Below, in pieces: positions 23,356 through 34,869 of a stretch of 64,000 bases of DNA. The notes below the pieces were generated by a model. The model was not told the DNA's origin, searched no databases, and worked only from the letters and a program-made list of their open reading frames with translations. Position 1 is the first letter of the stretch. Every line of letters starts with the position of its first letter. Origin of the DNA: Hirundichthys speculiger (taxonomy: Eukaryota > Chordata > Actinopteri > Beloniformes > Exocoetidae); NCBI GenBank assembly GCA_018398805.1, contig JAGFBZ010002152.1, forward strand, positions 1-64,000, given 5' to 3'. A program made the position numbers and the translations under genes.

Positions 23356-24895
23356 ATTGTTGAGATACGGAAGACATAATGAACACCACGCAGCTAATTA
23401 TAAATAAATCTGATGCTTTTATACAAAAAAAAAATGTACGTGAAATATAACTATGGAGATCTAAACCACTTTTTATTAATCCTGGATGTAAATAGTTTTC
23501 TTTTTTATTATTATTTCTGCTGCAAAGTTGGACATTTTCACATGGGGGTCAGTGGAGACTGACTCTGTTTTAGAGCCGACCCCCAGTGGTCAGTCAGGGA
23601 ACTGCAGCTAAACATGCTTCCTGGTTGGCTTCAAGCAGGAAGTGACTGTCTGGCGTTAACGGGTCATATAAACGGTCATGTACGACCTCATCAACCGTTA
23701 ATGTTTCCAGTAATATTAAAATCAACAGATTAAAGCTGTTAAGTGACTGGTTTTAAACAGAATAAGAAGGCAGGTGAAGTCATCTTTTCTATGATGTCAC
23801 ATTTTCACCTCTTTTGTAACTGAGAGCTCATAGATGCATTTAAGGAAAGTTATTGGAATCAGTTGTTTGGTTACTTGTAACTTCCTCTGAGATTTTTGTG
23901 TTAACTTTAGAAGTATTAATAACATATCTGTTGTTGCTTTTTATTCTGGGTACTTCGTATCCCGAAGGAAAGCGAAACTAGCATGTTTTTTAGTTTAGCA
24001 GGCGAGGTTCAAAGACGTGTTAATTGCCGTCACATGTGTCCATTTAATTTGATATAACAAAGATGATAAATGATAAACTGTATTACTCATTTATCTTCCA
24101 GGGTCAATTTACAGATTCACTGAGAAATGTGTTGTTTATGATCGTAAAATGTAATTTGTCACAGACTGAGCTCAGCAGGTAACAAGCATTTCCCACAAGC
24201 CATCCTTGCTCGAAAAGTTTACATTTATGATAGATTCTTATTTTATACCCGTTTTTGAGTCTAGGTTTGGTGTAACACTCGACCCTGAACTGGATCAAGC
24301 AGGTATGAATGAATACATGAATGATGAATGCATAAATGAGTTTACTGCTCAACACACATCTCTCTTATTAATCAAAGAATATTCAATAAATGACTTAGTT
24401 ATCCATTTTAGAACGAGCATTCGTCACATTGTGATATTATTAAACTGTCCCTTTTTATTTATCTCTTTTTTAAATCTGGAGTGCTGCTCTCTTCTTAATG
24501 CCACCTGTGTTTGCATTCCTAATAAAATGTCCTCGCCGGTTTGATGCTCATCCCATTTAGGAACTAAATTAAACTAAATATGCCAGACATTTAAAAGTAA
24601 TTGAGCAGCTGATCCCATGTTGTCAACCCCAACTACTTAAAACGTTTTAGAGATTTCTGTGAAGTGAGTACATTCCAGTTTTTTTTTTTTTTTTTTTGGT
24701 GAAGGACTCACTTGAGATTCTTAGATACTAATACGTGAACAGTGTAAGCGGTACCCTCTGTTTACCCAGACAGACCAGACCAAATATGAAATATTTTTGA
24801 ATTACGGATGAACAAAGGGATATCATGAATCCTGTCTTTTAGTTTGGCCTGGGGCCATGTGATGCCTACATACGACAATGTGATAGCAGGAGGCA

Positions 24896-24896
<1 letters not shown>
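23356..24896. other. Gene-free stretch
   Basis: No supported gene. A 112-codon + strand frame at 24206-24544 lacks any recognisable motif. Poly-T at about 24680-24698. Confidence 0.5.

Positions 24897-24928
<32 letters not shown>
24897..24928. repeat. (TA)n microsatellite
   Basis: About 15 dinucleotides; the Tc1-like MITE to its right inserted into a TA of this tract. Confidence 0.9.
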
Positions 24929-24931
<3 letters not shown>

Positions 24932-25292
24932 TCATGGAAAAAATGATTAGACCACCCTTGTTTTCTTCAGTTTCTTGTTCATTTTAATGCCTGGTACAAC
25001 TAAAGGTACATTTGTTTGGACAAACATAACGATAACCACAAAGATTGCTCATAAGAGTTTTATTTAAGAGCTGATATCTTACCATTTTCCATGGTTTTCT
25101 TGATTATAACCTAAATCACTTAAGTTTTTACATCAATAGCTATGGCGTTGTACTGCCAAAAACACTGCTTTTATGCTTTCAGTGTTTTCTTTTCTGTCTG
25201 TTTTAGTCACATGATGACGTTTAGTGATACCAGGTATTAAAATGAACAAGAAACTGGAGAAAAAATGACTGGTAATAATTTTTACATGACTG
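24929..25292. mobile_element. Tc1/mariner-like MITE, copy 1
   Basis: The left end is CAGTCATGGAAAAAATGATT; the right end in reverse complement is CAGTCATGTAAAAATTATTA. The element is flanked by TA on both sides, the Tc1/mariner target duplication. It is 364 bp and non-coding. A closely related copy lies in cck intron 3 at 48869-49223. Confidence 0.8.
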
Positions 25293-25293
25293 T

Positions 25294-25402
<109 letters not shown>

Positions 25403-25647
25403 TGGGGAAGCCATCTGGACCTGGTGATTATTATTAGTACGGCTTTTGAGTGTGTTTATTTTTCTCTGTATGAGAGTATGAGTATGTGAGAATTGTTGGA
25501 CAGAATTGTAAATGTCTGATTCAGTAAAGTAACAATTCAGGTAACAAACAACCACAATAAGGAATAAACATCTTTGTGTGTTTAAAGCTAATTGAGAAGG
25601 CATATACGGTTATATTTAAAACTGGTCATCATGGTGAACAGTTTCTC

Positions 25648-25683
25648 AGGTGGTACGCAGGATTAAAAGTTTGAGAACCACTG
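25648..25683. mobile_element. Right end of a hAT element (CAGTGGTTCTCAAACTTTT terminus)
   Basis: In reverse complement from 25683 the sequence reads CAGTGGTTCTCAAACTTTTA and continues into CGTACCACCTGAGAAA, a common hAT terminus in vertebrates. The left end was not found; the (TA)n tract lies in between. Confidence 0.55.
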
Positions 25684-26343
25684 TTCTATACCCATTCTGT
25701 CCTATACAGGGTCACGGGGATCTGCTTTAAATTTTTTTTTTTAAGCATTTAGTTTGAAAACCAGAAGTCCACCAATGCTGCCGTAGTTTTTGTGGTCTTA
25801 ATTCATCAGCTTCTTAGTGTATTTTGTCGGGCTGCTGCTTGACCGCAGTAATTTGCTGACGGTCCCTAAACTCCACGGCAGCAGCAGGTACTCAGAAGGA
25901 CATTCAGGTGTTCCTGAGAGTTTTAGCCACGCCCACTGAGCTTGGAGGGTTGATGACACCTGTGAAATGTCTGGCATACTTATATCTACAAAATTATACC
26001 AACCTGGATGAAATCGGTGCCGTTTTAATGACGCATTAAAGTTTAAAGAGAAAGAAAACAAGCAAATGTTGGATGTGAAACTAACTTTAACGTCCTGCGG
26101 TGGAAACTCAATTCACAGCGACCGTAAATACAAATAACCTTTTTCTTCTCAACAGACCCATCTGGCACCTTAAAGCTAAACTTATTGTTCATAAGACCCT
26201 TTTCAGTCTCCATGTCTGAACACACGTTGACTGTAAATACACTTATTGGTTGAGGATCATATTTACAGAAACGTGTGTGCGTTAATCTCGCATTAAAAAA
26301 ATACTGGCGTTAAACAGGATTTGCGTTAACTTTGACAGCCGTA
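25684..26343 (-). mobile_element. hAT (ZBED-type) derivative, copy 2, left part missing
   Basis: It is colinear with 15923-16625: the same TTCTATACCCATTCTG and CAGGGTCACGG start, the same interior, and the right terminus GCGTTAACTTTGACAGCC. The left terminus and ATCC tract are absent. The duplicated GAGAGTTTTAGCCACGCCCA of copy 1 is single here. Confidence 0.8.
26043..26225 (-). pseudogene. hAT BED-finger remnant, copy 2
   Basis: The frame reads FSFKVPDGSVEKKKVICIYG then RCELSFHRRTLKLVSHPTF. The second zinc-binding cysteine of the BED finger is replaced by glycine, so the fold cannot form normally. It is otherwise colinear with the fragment at 16301-16504. It is a dead transposase fragment. 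Confidence 0.6.
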
Positions 26344-26353
26344 ATATATATTT

Positions 26354-26373
26354 ATGTGTGTGTGTGTGTGTGC
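26354..26373. repeat. (GT)n microsatellite
   Basis: About nine GT units directly right of the hAT copy 2 terminus. Confidence 0.8.
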
Positions 26374-26816
26374 GATAGAGAGAGAAAGGGAGGTATCAAC
26401 ATTAATCAGTGGCACAATGAAACACTTTCTGATATAAAAAGAGTTTGATTCCATAAACACCTCTTCTGGCTCAGACAGACTGATTTGGAGACAGTCAATC
26501 GTTTCTAATTCTTCTTCTTCAGGAGCATCACTTCCTCACAACTACGCTCTGGAGTTGTGTACGCTCTGCTTGGACATTTTTCTACATTTAGTCGCCAAGT
26601 TCATGTCACATCACTGCTGTGAACCTTTACAGAGTCAGCGGCTGCCAGACTCCACCGATGCTTTATGAATCATACATCCTGCAGGAGAGCGAGGCAGTTT
26701 ACTGCACTGACACAGGTGGATACAGGTGGATACAGGTGTGAGACACGTGAAAACAGATCATTATCCTCTGCTCATAGACGTCTGTCCCTTATTCAGATTC
26801 AGCTGGCAGAAAAACG

Positions 26817-26880
26817 CAGAGCGACAGTGATGTAACAGAGCGGCAGTGATGTAACAGAGCGGCAGTGATGTAACAGAGCA
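26817..26880. repeat. Tandem repeat, 19-bp unit, about three copies
   Basis: Direct repeats of CAGAGCGGCAGTGATGTAA; the first copy has one mismatch. Confidence 0.85.
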
Positions 26881-27624
26881 GCTGCTACCTGCTGAAGTCA
26901 CACCTTCGGTTTGTTGAGAGGTCTCGACTGTCTCTCCTGCTCTTTTTGATGTCGCCCAAAGCAACATTTTATGACAGAAACAGTTGCTGAAAGGTCAGAG
27001 AAGTGATAAAGAAAGAGTCCATGTATCAACCGTATAAAGCAGCACATGGAGGTTTCAGCTATTACGTGATAATGAGAAGAACCCACACTAATCACCTGTC
27101 TGACTGCTTTTTCTTTCTGCAGTGAAAAGTCTGCTGATCATTACTGATCATTGCAATTACTGTTTGGTTATTTAGTTATTATGATGTTTGATAGTTACAG
27201 CTGCAAAGATCAATATATAGCGTGAGGCAGTTTTAAATCTGGGTAATGGTTTCCCTTCATGTCACATATTGATTGTTGCCGGTTCTTTTATTGTCCAATC
27301 CCTTCCTGTGTCAGGACACCGTCTCTGTGGACGGATCACCTCATAAGGGCAGGTAACACTCTGGGACTTCCTCAGACTAAATGACAGTTTAGTCATGTGT
27401 TTTGTTGCTAATCTAATGATCATGGATTCGTACACAGCTTCAGTAGAGCTGTAACGTGTTCATTCCTCAAAGAAACATGACTAAAGAAAGAAGTGTGTCG
27501 TCACACCAGAAATGTGGAGTCAAAGTCTTTGAATCAAAAATATCCATCACCAGGTCCAGAGGTACGTTGTCTCCATTTCTGATTGGAAAGATGAGTGAGT
27601 TCTTCACTGTATCACACTATTACA

Positions 27625-27648
27625 CCCCCCCCCCCCCCCCCCCCCCCC
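27625..27648 (+). repeat. Poly-C tract, 24 bases
   Basis: Uninterrupted C run in non-coding sequence. Confidence 0.9.
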
Positions 27649-27781
27649 ACATAAATGTAGCACGCTGTGCAACGCCAACATGCTAAAAGTGGTTTCTTAT
27701 ATCAGAGGCTACTTCTTGAATTCCTTTGAGACTGAGTAAATTCTGTGCTCGCTCATGTTCATCAGTGACCAATAAAATAAT

Positions 27782-28570
27782 TAGGGCTGGGCAACGATTT
27801 AAATTTTTTAATCGCGATTAATCGCATTATTTCCCTGATCAATCATGATTAATCACATAGTGTATACGCAAAATCAAATAATTAAATTCAAAAGTAGTGT
27901 AAAATGCACTTTTATTTAAATGTTCTGCTGCCATATGAACTAAAGTGCCATAACATTTGTTGTTTAAACACTTTTAACATCAGCACTTGTCAGTAACACA
28001 TATTTAGTGTAAATCTCATCTTAAAAAATGTTAAAATAAAATAAAGCTTATTGCCACTGCCAGGGCATTAATGTCATCCTGTTTTTATAAAAATAAAAAA
28101 GTCTACAAACAAAATCCAACAAAATGATTGTGTCTCAGCACAATCAGAACATTAAAACAGGTTAATTTCTGAGGTAACAGCAGAAACTTTTAACTTTTAA
28201 AGTTCAACTTGTCAGTTGTTACAAATAACCTTGTTTCTGTTGAATCCTCCGTCTGGGAGAACTTTAAAATGAAAATGTCCACATTAAAGTTCAGTAACTT
28301 TATCAATCTGTGTATCATTCATTCTTTCCATTTTCAATTGTCAATTAAAAATACAAAAAAAATAAAAAGTGACATTTTATTACGTTTTTCGTTTTTTAAA
28401 TCTAACCCCAAAAAAACAGAAAAAAAAATGCCCGTTTTTTTTTTTTTATTTTTATTTTTTATATATTTCAATTTTAGACTAGGATCAAAAATATGAAATT
28501 AAAAAACGGGCCACAGAACTGAATTAGTTTTATAATGGAGGACTGGACTTTCTGTTGTCATTACACATCT
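27782..28570. mobile_element. hAT-type element, TAGGGCTGGGCAACG terminus, copy A
   Basis: The left end is TAGGGCTGGGCAACGATTT followed by ATTAATCGC-type subterminal repeats. From about 27860 to 28570 it is closely similar to 42497-43172, with landmarks TTCAAAAGTAGTGTAAAAT, GCCACTGCCAGG and TTGAATCCTCCGTCTGGGAG. No right terminus was found, so it is 3'-incomplete or extends further. Non-coding. Confidence 0.65.
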
Positions 28571-30489
28571 GAGCCACTAGATGGAGCCGCACTGCAGTAA
28601 CCAGCTAGAGAACAGCAGGACAGTGAACACATGGAGCAGATCTGATGGAACATGGAGGAATGACCACAAACGTTTGGTTGTTGTCCAAATTTTTTTATTT
28701 TTTTTACACAGAATTATTGATATTGCTACTTGAGTTTCTACCCGAAGTGTAAAGTTCACGGATTTTTACCGTTCTCCATGTCTGTTTTAGCTTTTCCGCA
28801 TGTTTATTGTTTTCCGGTTCCGCAGCAGCCAGTAACAGACTTTTCAAAATAAAAGCATCATCAACAGACTAGTATGCAGGCTGTGATGACAGATGATGGT
28901 GGAGGGATCTATGACCACAATGTCAAACCAAGTGATAGTTTGATAGGTGACCCTGAATAGCAGGAAGCAGGTACTGAAAACTGACTGGATGAATAGATGT
29001 TGAACATTTGCTCAAGTTCACATTCAGTTTCCTCAACTTCATCTAACTCATATGTGAATTACTCCCTTTACACTCTTGATCCAGGTCCAATTCAACAAGT
29101 TCTCACATTCAAACTTTTGCATCTTTCTTGTCAAGGCCAATTTGTCAAGACACTTTCATAAAACATGAGTCAAACTTGTGCTGCTTAATGAGTTTTGAAG
29201 TGTTTCTTGAATCTTCTATGGCAGGATGAGCTGAAGGAGAAGGAGGAACAAGCCGCCAAAGTGCTTTCAGATGCACCGCAGGGAACAAGTGTCTGATGGA
29301 GGCTCGGTAAGGCCCGACAGAAACAGACTGAGCAGCTGAAAAATCTGCAGGAACCCAGAACAAGACTGTAGTGATGGTGAGTTTAACTGAGCTCTTCATT
29401 AAAAATCATCTGTCTTCATCCAAAAAACATCTTGAACAGGAGGATATTCTCATTTGACACAACACACATAGTCTTTGCATTTGGAAGTTTCCTGTGAAAG
29501 TAACACAGACACCAGTGGTTTACTACCTCAAGTCCTAAGTGCTTAAGTAGAAGCCGATTAGTCTTTTTACAGTTTTGAAGACATTTTACATCTGATCTGA
29601 GATGCATTGTCTTGCATTACCAATAATGGATGATACTCCAGAACCCAAGGCCCCTCCATGTTTCTGCAAAACCATTCACTCTATTTAAAGAAGGTGAAGG
29701 AGAGGTGAAGACCCAGTAGGACACACATCTGGTTGGGAATCAAATTCGTTCTATGGTTTAAGAATCCATATTGGTGCAGCTGTTTCCTGATGCTCTCCAC
29801 TACTTCAGTTCTACGTATAAATAGGTTAATAAAAATAAGAGTCAATGCGCACCTGCCTCATATTAGAAGAACGTCCAGAAGTATCAATAAGCAGTTTTAA
29901 AGTTATCACATTGACGATTATCACAGTTTTTATGCTTCGTGTCTCTATTACTAACTAAAGAAAACAACTCAAATGAAGCTTTCAAGACCCCCCCCCCCCA
30001 TCATCTTTCAGTCTTTGTAACAAACAAGTTAAAAGGCAGCGCTCTTTCTTTTAACACCCATCTGCCCCATCTGTGCATCTGTTACAGTATTCAGGGTGAT
30101 GGGGGTCTGATGCAGCTTGTCCCAGCTGTTTTCGGGTTAAAGGGAGGTACGTACGCCTCGGACAGGTTGCCTGTTCATTGCATCTTTATCTGCCTTTTCA
30201 ACAGGTCGTCGTGCTCCTGCTCAGCCAGTTGAGATGTTCATGAACCATCAGCTCAATATTAGCAGAGAAGGAGGAACCAGCTGACAGGAGCACTTTACCT
30301 TCTTCCAAGCCTGAAGTCGAAGCTCATCCCCCTGCGTGGCAGGTCACAGCAAGCAGGTGCTTGTAAGACGCTTTAAAAGTGCATTGTTGTTGTTACAAAG
30401 CTTCCAAAAACATGTATGTTCGTCTTATTGATGCTCGAGGTGAATATATGTGCTTATATGTTTATTTATCACAATGAAATGAACTGGAA
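28571..30489. other. Mostly gene-free stretch
   Basis: It contains a retroposon tail fragment at 28943-29002 and a splice-bounded candidate exon at 29225-29376 (see findings). A nine-base C run is near 29991. Otherwise nothing is supported. Confidence 0.45.
28943..29002 (+). mobile_element. L2/SINE-type retroposon tail fragment
   Basis: GGTGACCCTGAATAGCAGGA then AGCAGGTACTGAAAACTG and GGATGAATAGATG matches the teleost tail pattern GCGACCCTGAATAGGATAAG followed by GGATGGATGG. Confidence 0.5.
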
Positions 30490-30531
30490 TCTGTCCAACC
30501 ATCATTAATACCTGCTATTCAGGGTCACCTG
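30490..30531 (-). mobile_element. L2/SINE-type retroposon tail fragment, reverse orientation
   Basis: In reverse complement it reads AGGTGACCCTGAATAGCAGG, identical over 20 bases to 28944-28963 and inverted relative to it. It lies next to a telomere-like repeat. Confidence 0.5.
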
Positions 30532-30559
30532 ATCAGGGCTGGACTGCTCACCACATACA

Positions 30560-30600
30560 CCCTAAACCCTAAACCCTAAACCCTAAACCCTAAACCCTAA
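30560..30600. repeat. Telomere-like heptamer array (CCCTAAA)5
   Basis: Five perfect CCCTAAA heptamers followed by CCCTAA. The vertebrate telomere unit is the hexamer CCCTAA; the heptamer is the plant-type unit. It is probably a microsatellite or a variant interstitial telomeric repeat. Confidence 0.9.
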
Positions 30601-31887
30601 CGCCAACACACGCTCACACTGACTCCTATGGACAACTCTGGGTCTTGTTTAATTGTTACCAGGGACTCAAAAAAAGACTCCGGTTCAAAATGCATTGAAG
30701 GATTTTGTGAAATACCATGTTAGTAAATCTTACTGAGAAATAATGATGTCATTAGATAAATTTACTCCTTTTCATGTGTGTGGTAGTGGTCCTTCCAAAA
30801 ACAATTTAATAATTTATTTGATATTCACCTTGAAAAAAACATGCTTTAGTCTGACCAGGTTTCCAAGAACTGTCTCCGTCTTTTCAAATATGATCATTTC
30901 CTGTCCCAAATAGACAAAACTGCCAAATTTAAAAACTCCAAAGGCTTCAAATCAGCAGTTTATAAATGTTGAAACTATGACATATGAAGTTGTGGTGGCT
31001 AAGTCCATCTTTTATTTCTGGTTCATGTCCAAAACCAGCATAAAGAAGCAATATAATAATAATAGACACCTGAATACAGAGATCAGAAACGTGTATATTT
31101 CATCTGTTTGTCTGTGTGTGTTGGTTTATGCACACAGCTTATATATGGACCCAGTGCAGAATAAAATGTAAATTACCTCAAAATGTAGTAACTCAAACTG
31201 CAGCAAAAGATTGAAATCTGCTTCAAATAGTAACAACATAGCAAAAAAACATTTACTGTGTCGTGTGTGTCGGTACAAACTTCAGCCTGTGCTGGTTTCC
31301 AGTATGGCATCACTCCAGTGACGGTACGTGACACTTTCCTGGCTACTGTACTGCTTTAAGATTTGAAATAACGCCCAGCACAGTCTCCCTTTATCCAGTC
31401 TACTTGAACCTTGGTGGGCGTTTAATCGTAGACTCCAGGAAGTACAGTGTCAGATGGCGATAAGTTCTTTTACTCTTTCACGTTGCTTGGTTCCAGGCTG
31501 AACTGGCCAAGATTAGCTGTTTTCTTCTCACTGGGTTGTTGTCATCAGAGAGTGTTGACCTTCATGTGATCTCAACAAGTTTACACGTTCCTCAGTAAAT
31601 TTATCCCATAGTACCAGATGGCTAGCGGCTCCATTAATCAGTCTAGAAGAGTCCTTTAATAGTTTGAGGGGAGGGTTGCTCACCTGGAAGACCTGGCTGC
31701 TCTGACTGCTGGAGGCCCGGCCCACATTTGTACGTCGAGGACCCAAGCAGCAGCCATCGCACTCCAGTTCCTCTAATGACCACTAGGTGCTGGTTGCAAA
31801 ACAGAGCAAGTCTCCAGTGACTCCCATGTTAAAAGGGCCAACTCTGCAACTTTGTTTGACGCCATTTGATTTACGGCTAGCCATTAC
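30601..31887. other. Gene-free stretch
   Basis: No recognisable coding exon. A 72-codon - strand frame at 31528-31746 has no identified domain. Confidence 0.5.
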
Positions 31888-33005
31888 TACGGTGGCCCTG
31901 AAGGGCAAACGACGCCAACAAAAAGGAAAACACAACGACATTAACAAAAACACAACGACATTAACAAAAACACAACGACATTAACAAAAACACAACGACA
32001 AAAATGAAAACACAACGACATTAACAAAAAACAAGACATTAACAAAACACAACGACATTAACAAACACACAACGACATTAACAAAACACAACGACATTAA
32101 CAAAACACAACGACATGACATTGACAAACAAAAACACAACGCATTCTAAAACAAACGACAAAAAGGAAAACAGATCAACACAACGACAAAAAAGACTGAA
32201 AAAACAAAACACAAACAACATTAAACAAAAAGAAAAACAACGCATTAAACAAAACAACGACAAAAAGGAAAACAAATAACAAAAACACAACGACATTTAA
32301 CAAAAACACAACGAATTAACAAAAACAAACAAACGAAACAAAAAGAAAACACAACGACAAAAAGGAAAACACAACGACATTAACAAAAAACACAACAACA
32401 AAAAGGAAAACAACGACATTAACAAAAAACAACGACATTTTAACAAACACAACGACATTAACAAAACAAAACACAGACATTAACAAAAACACAACGACAT
32501 TAACAGAGACAACAAAAACACAACGACATAACAAAAACACAACGACTTAACAAAACACAACGTTAACAAAAACACAACGACAAAAAAACACGACAAAAAG
32601 GAAAACACACAACGACAAAAAGGAAAACACAACGACATTAACAAAAACACACGGTTAAAACACAACGTGAAAACACAACGACAAACAAAAACACACGACA
32701 TAACAAAAACACAACGATAAAAAGGAAAACACAACGACATTAACAAAAACACAACGATAAAAAGGAAAACACAACGACATTAACAAAAACACAACGATAA
32801 AAAAGACACAACGACTGAAAAACACAACGACATTACAAAAACACAACGATAAAAAGGAAAACACAACGACATTAACAAAAACACAACGACATTAACAAAA
32901 ACACAACGATAAAAAGGAAATGTCATTGTTAATGTCATTGTGTTTTTGTTAATGTCGTTGTGTTTTCCTTTTTGTTGGTGTCGTTTGCCCTTCAGGGCCA
33001 CCGTA
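31888..33005. mobile_element. Foldback transposon with long TIRs and internal satellite array; 6-bp TSD
   Basis: The left end is TACGGTGGCCCTGAAGGGCA, continuing AACGACGCCAACAAAAAGG. The right end in reverse complement is the same for about 78 bp with two mismatches (GACACC for GACGCC, and AATGAC for AACGAC). The hexamer CATTAC flanks both sides (31882-31887 and 33006-33011). The interior consists of the ~20-bp array, which begins inside the TIR itself. No coding capacity. Confidence 0.8.
31914..32980. repeat. Minisatellite, ~20-bp unit ACACAACGACATTAACAAAA, strongly decayed
   Basis: Units alternate between ACACAACGACATTAACAAAA and ACACAACGACAAAAAGGAAA with many one- to few-base indels. The last ~60 bp run in the opposite orientation as part of the right TIR. 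Phe/Val/Leu/Cys-rich frames on the - strand are artefacts of the array. Confidence 0.85.
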
Positions 33006-33011
33006 CATTAC

Positions 33012-34866
33012 TGTTAGATTTTAGCAAATTAGCGCTGAGCATTCTATTGACTTCTGAGCTGTGAAAAGAAACAGATCATGGTCAAATTTTAAAGAGAATA
33101 TGTTTTCTTCTGTTTATTGTACTAATTGACTACCATGACTGGTTGTGGCTGGTCTGGTAGAAGCTGAGTACAAAGGACAGAGCTTAGCTTAGCCATGCTA
33201 ACCATGGCAGTCGTTTCACATCACCAGTGAAGCAACACTAGAAGCTGGAGGTCCCACTGGATTTTTTACTTCAGGTCTTCACACAGTTCCAACTGGAAAA
33301 GTCCTGAAATGAGTTTCCGTGAGTATTTACAGTCAATGGTGGGGTCCTGGTGAGACATGAATTGTCTAAATGGGGTCCCAGGTGAATAACCCTAACCCTA
33401 ACACAGACAAGACACCTGAGCATATGACTAATTCACATAAGGCCAACGTGGACTTGATATAGGGCCCCATTTTTTTTAGCTCATTTATATCAGATGGCGC
33501 CAACATCTAAATGTTGGCTGGGAGGTAGCAGATGGTGATCTACAGGCTGCTACCAGCTGCTTAGCTAATTAGCTAAGCAGCTAATTAGCTGCTTAGCTAA
33601 TTAGCTAAGCAGAATAAGTCCATGATCCATTTGGTGGCCTTTGTTTGGTATTATGACGCTGCAGATCCAGAGACTGCAGTCTCAGGTGTGCAGTTTTTGG
33701 ACCGCTCTTCCAGAACCTGCAGTGGTGATGTGGTAACAGTATGACAGACCCAGACCTTCACGATGTTTTTTTATTTTATTTTATTTTATTTTGTTGTGAC
33801 AGCTCCAGCTAGGACGGGTGACAGTCAAATCAATATGTAATCAAGACAATATTTTCAAAGCTTTCTGTGCATCTTTTTACTTCCAGCGAGGAAACTCCCC
33901 TTTAAATTATTCATCTAGAAAAAAATGAGACATTTGACCTTAAACTTTTGAGATCATCCACAGACATAAATTAGACATAAATCATGTTTTTTTCCTACAC
34001 TAGGGTTAATCTGAACGCTTCACTTCAATCATAAATGCCTGTATGTATGTAAACATGTAGATGATTAATAAATTAGGACTAATATTTAACAATTTAAGTG
34101 TACATAATGCACACTTAAACCTTTATTGATATATTGATTTTATAAGAGGGACCTGGCATATACCCATATTATATGCATATTAGCTAGCCACTGTTTGGCT
34201 TAAAGGGTTTTTCTCCCATTAGAGAAGTTTTTTTTAACTTGCCATTGTTTCTTCAATTAAGATTTAATAATATTAGCTATATTTAATAATATTTGCTCAG
34301 GGGTCATGCTCTTCGTCTCTGAACAGCGCCTAGAGACTATTTCTATTATTATAGATGCTATTTGAATAAAGTTGAATTGAACTGAAATAATTGTGCTCCG
34401 TCATGGAACTGATTAAATACTTGACCAGCTGATTATTCTTTCAAGTTTAACTAATGTATTTGCCATACCCATAGGTGTTTTTTGTTTGTTTCTTTTTTAC
34501 TCTGCCCGATGTGGTATTATTATTTTTTAATAACGCAGGTTAAAATACGGGAGATTTACGGGAAAAATACTAATATGGGAGGACGGCGGGAGAGAGGAGT
34601 AAAATACGGGACTTTCACAGCCAAAACGGGATACTTGACAGGTATGCTGTGACGACATTGACATGAAGTTAGCGTGTTGTTGGGTTAGCGCAAGCTATGC
34701 TGCGTTTCAACTGAACAAATAAACACCAAGGTTGACAGCTCACTTCACTACAAGCTAAAATATGATGCCTTTACCGATGTCAATGCTGGTGTTTTTCCCA
34801 TTATGACGGCCACAGAGCCAGTGGGTTGAATTATGATCAAACACGCCATCTTTCCTTCTTCAACAC
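33012..34866. other. Gene-free stretch with a perfect palindrome
   Basis: It contains a short (CCCTAA)2 at 33390-33402, a 56-bp palindrome at 33557-33612 and a (TTTTA)n tract at 33767-33792. No coding exon supported. Confidence 0.55.
33557..33612. repeat. 56-bp perfect palindrome
   Basis: Two copies of a 24-bp perfect palindrome (33557-33580 and 33589-33612; half-site CTGCTTAGCTAA) flank the palindromic octamer CTAATTAG at 33581-33588, so the whole 56 bp is its own reverse complement. It is built from repeated TTAGCTAA/CTAATTAG motifs. Confidence 0.95.
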
Positions 34867-34869
34867 TAA

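Larger units (their letters stand above)
26374..27781. other. Gene-free stretch with two simple repeats
   Basis: It contains three copies of a 19-bp unit (CAGAGCGGCAGTGATGTAA) at 26817-26880 and a 24-base poly-C at 27625-27648. No coding exon supported. Confidence 0.55.

Noticed and set aside
24206..24544. 112-codon + strand frame
   Set aside because: AT-rich composition, no domain, no splice context that supports an exon.
28944..30531. A 1.6-kb transposon bounded by inverted AGGTGACCCTGAATAGCAGG
   Set aside because: The shared 20-mer is part of a common retroposon tail; two independent tail fragments in opposite orientation explain it better.
31787..33001. Chain of Phe/Val/Leu/Cys-rich - strand frames
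   Set aside because: Products of the AACGACATTAACAAAA array in a foldback element.
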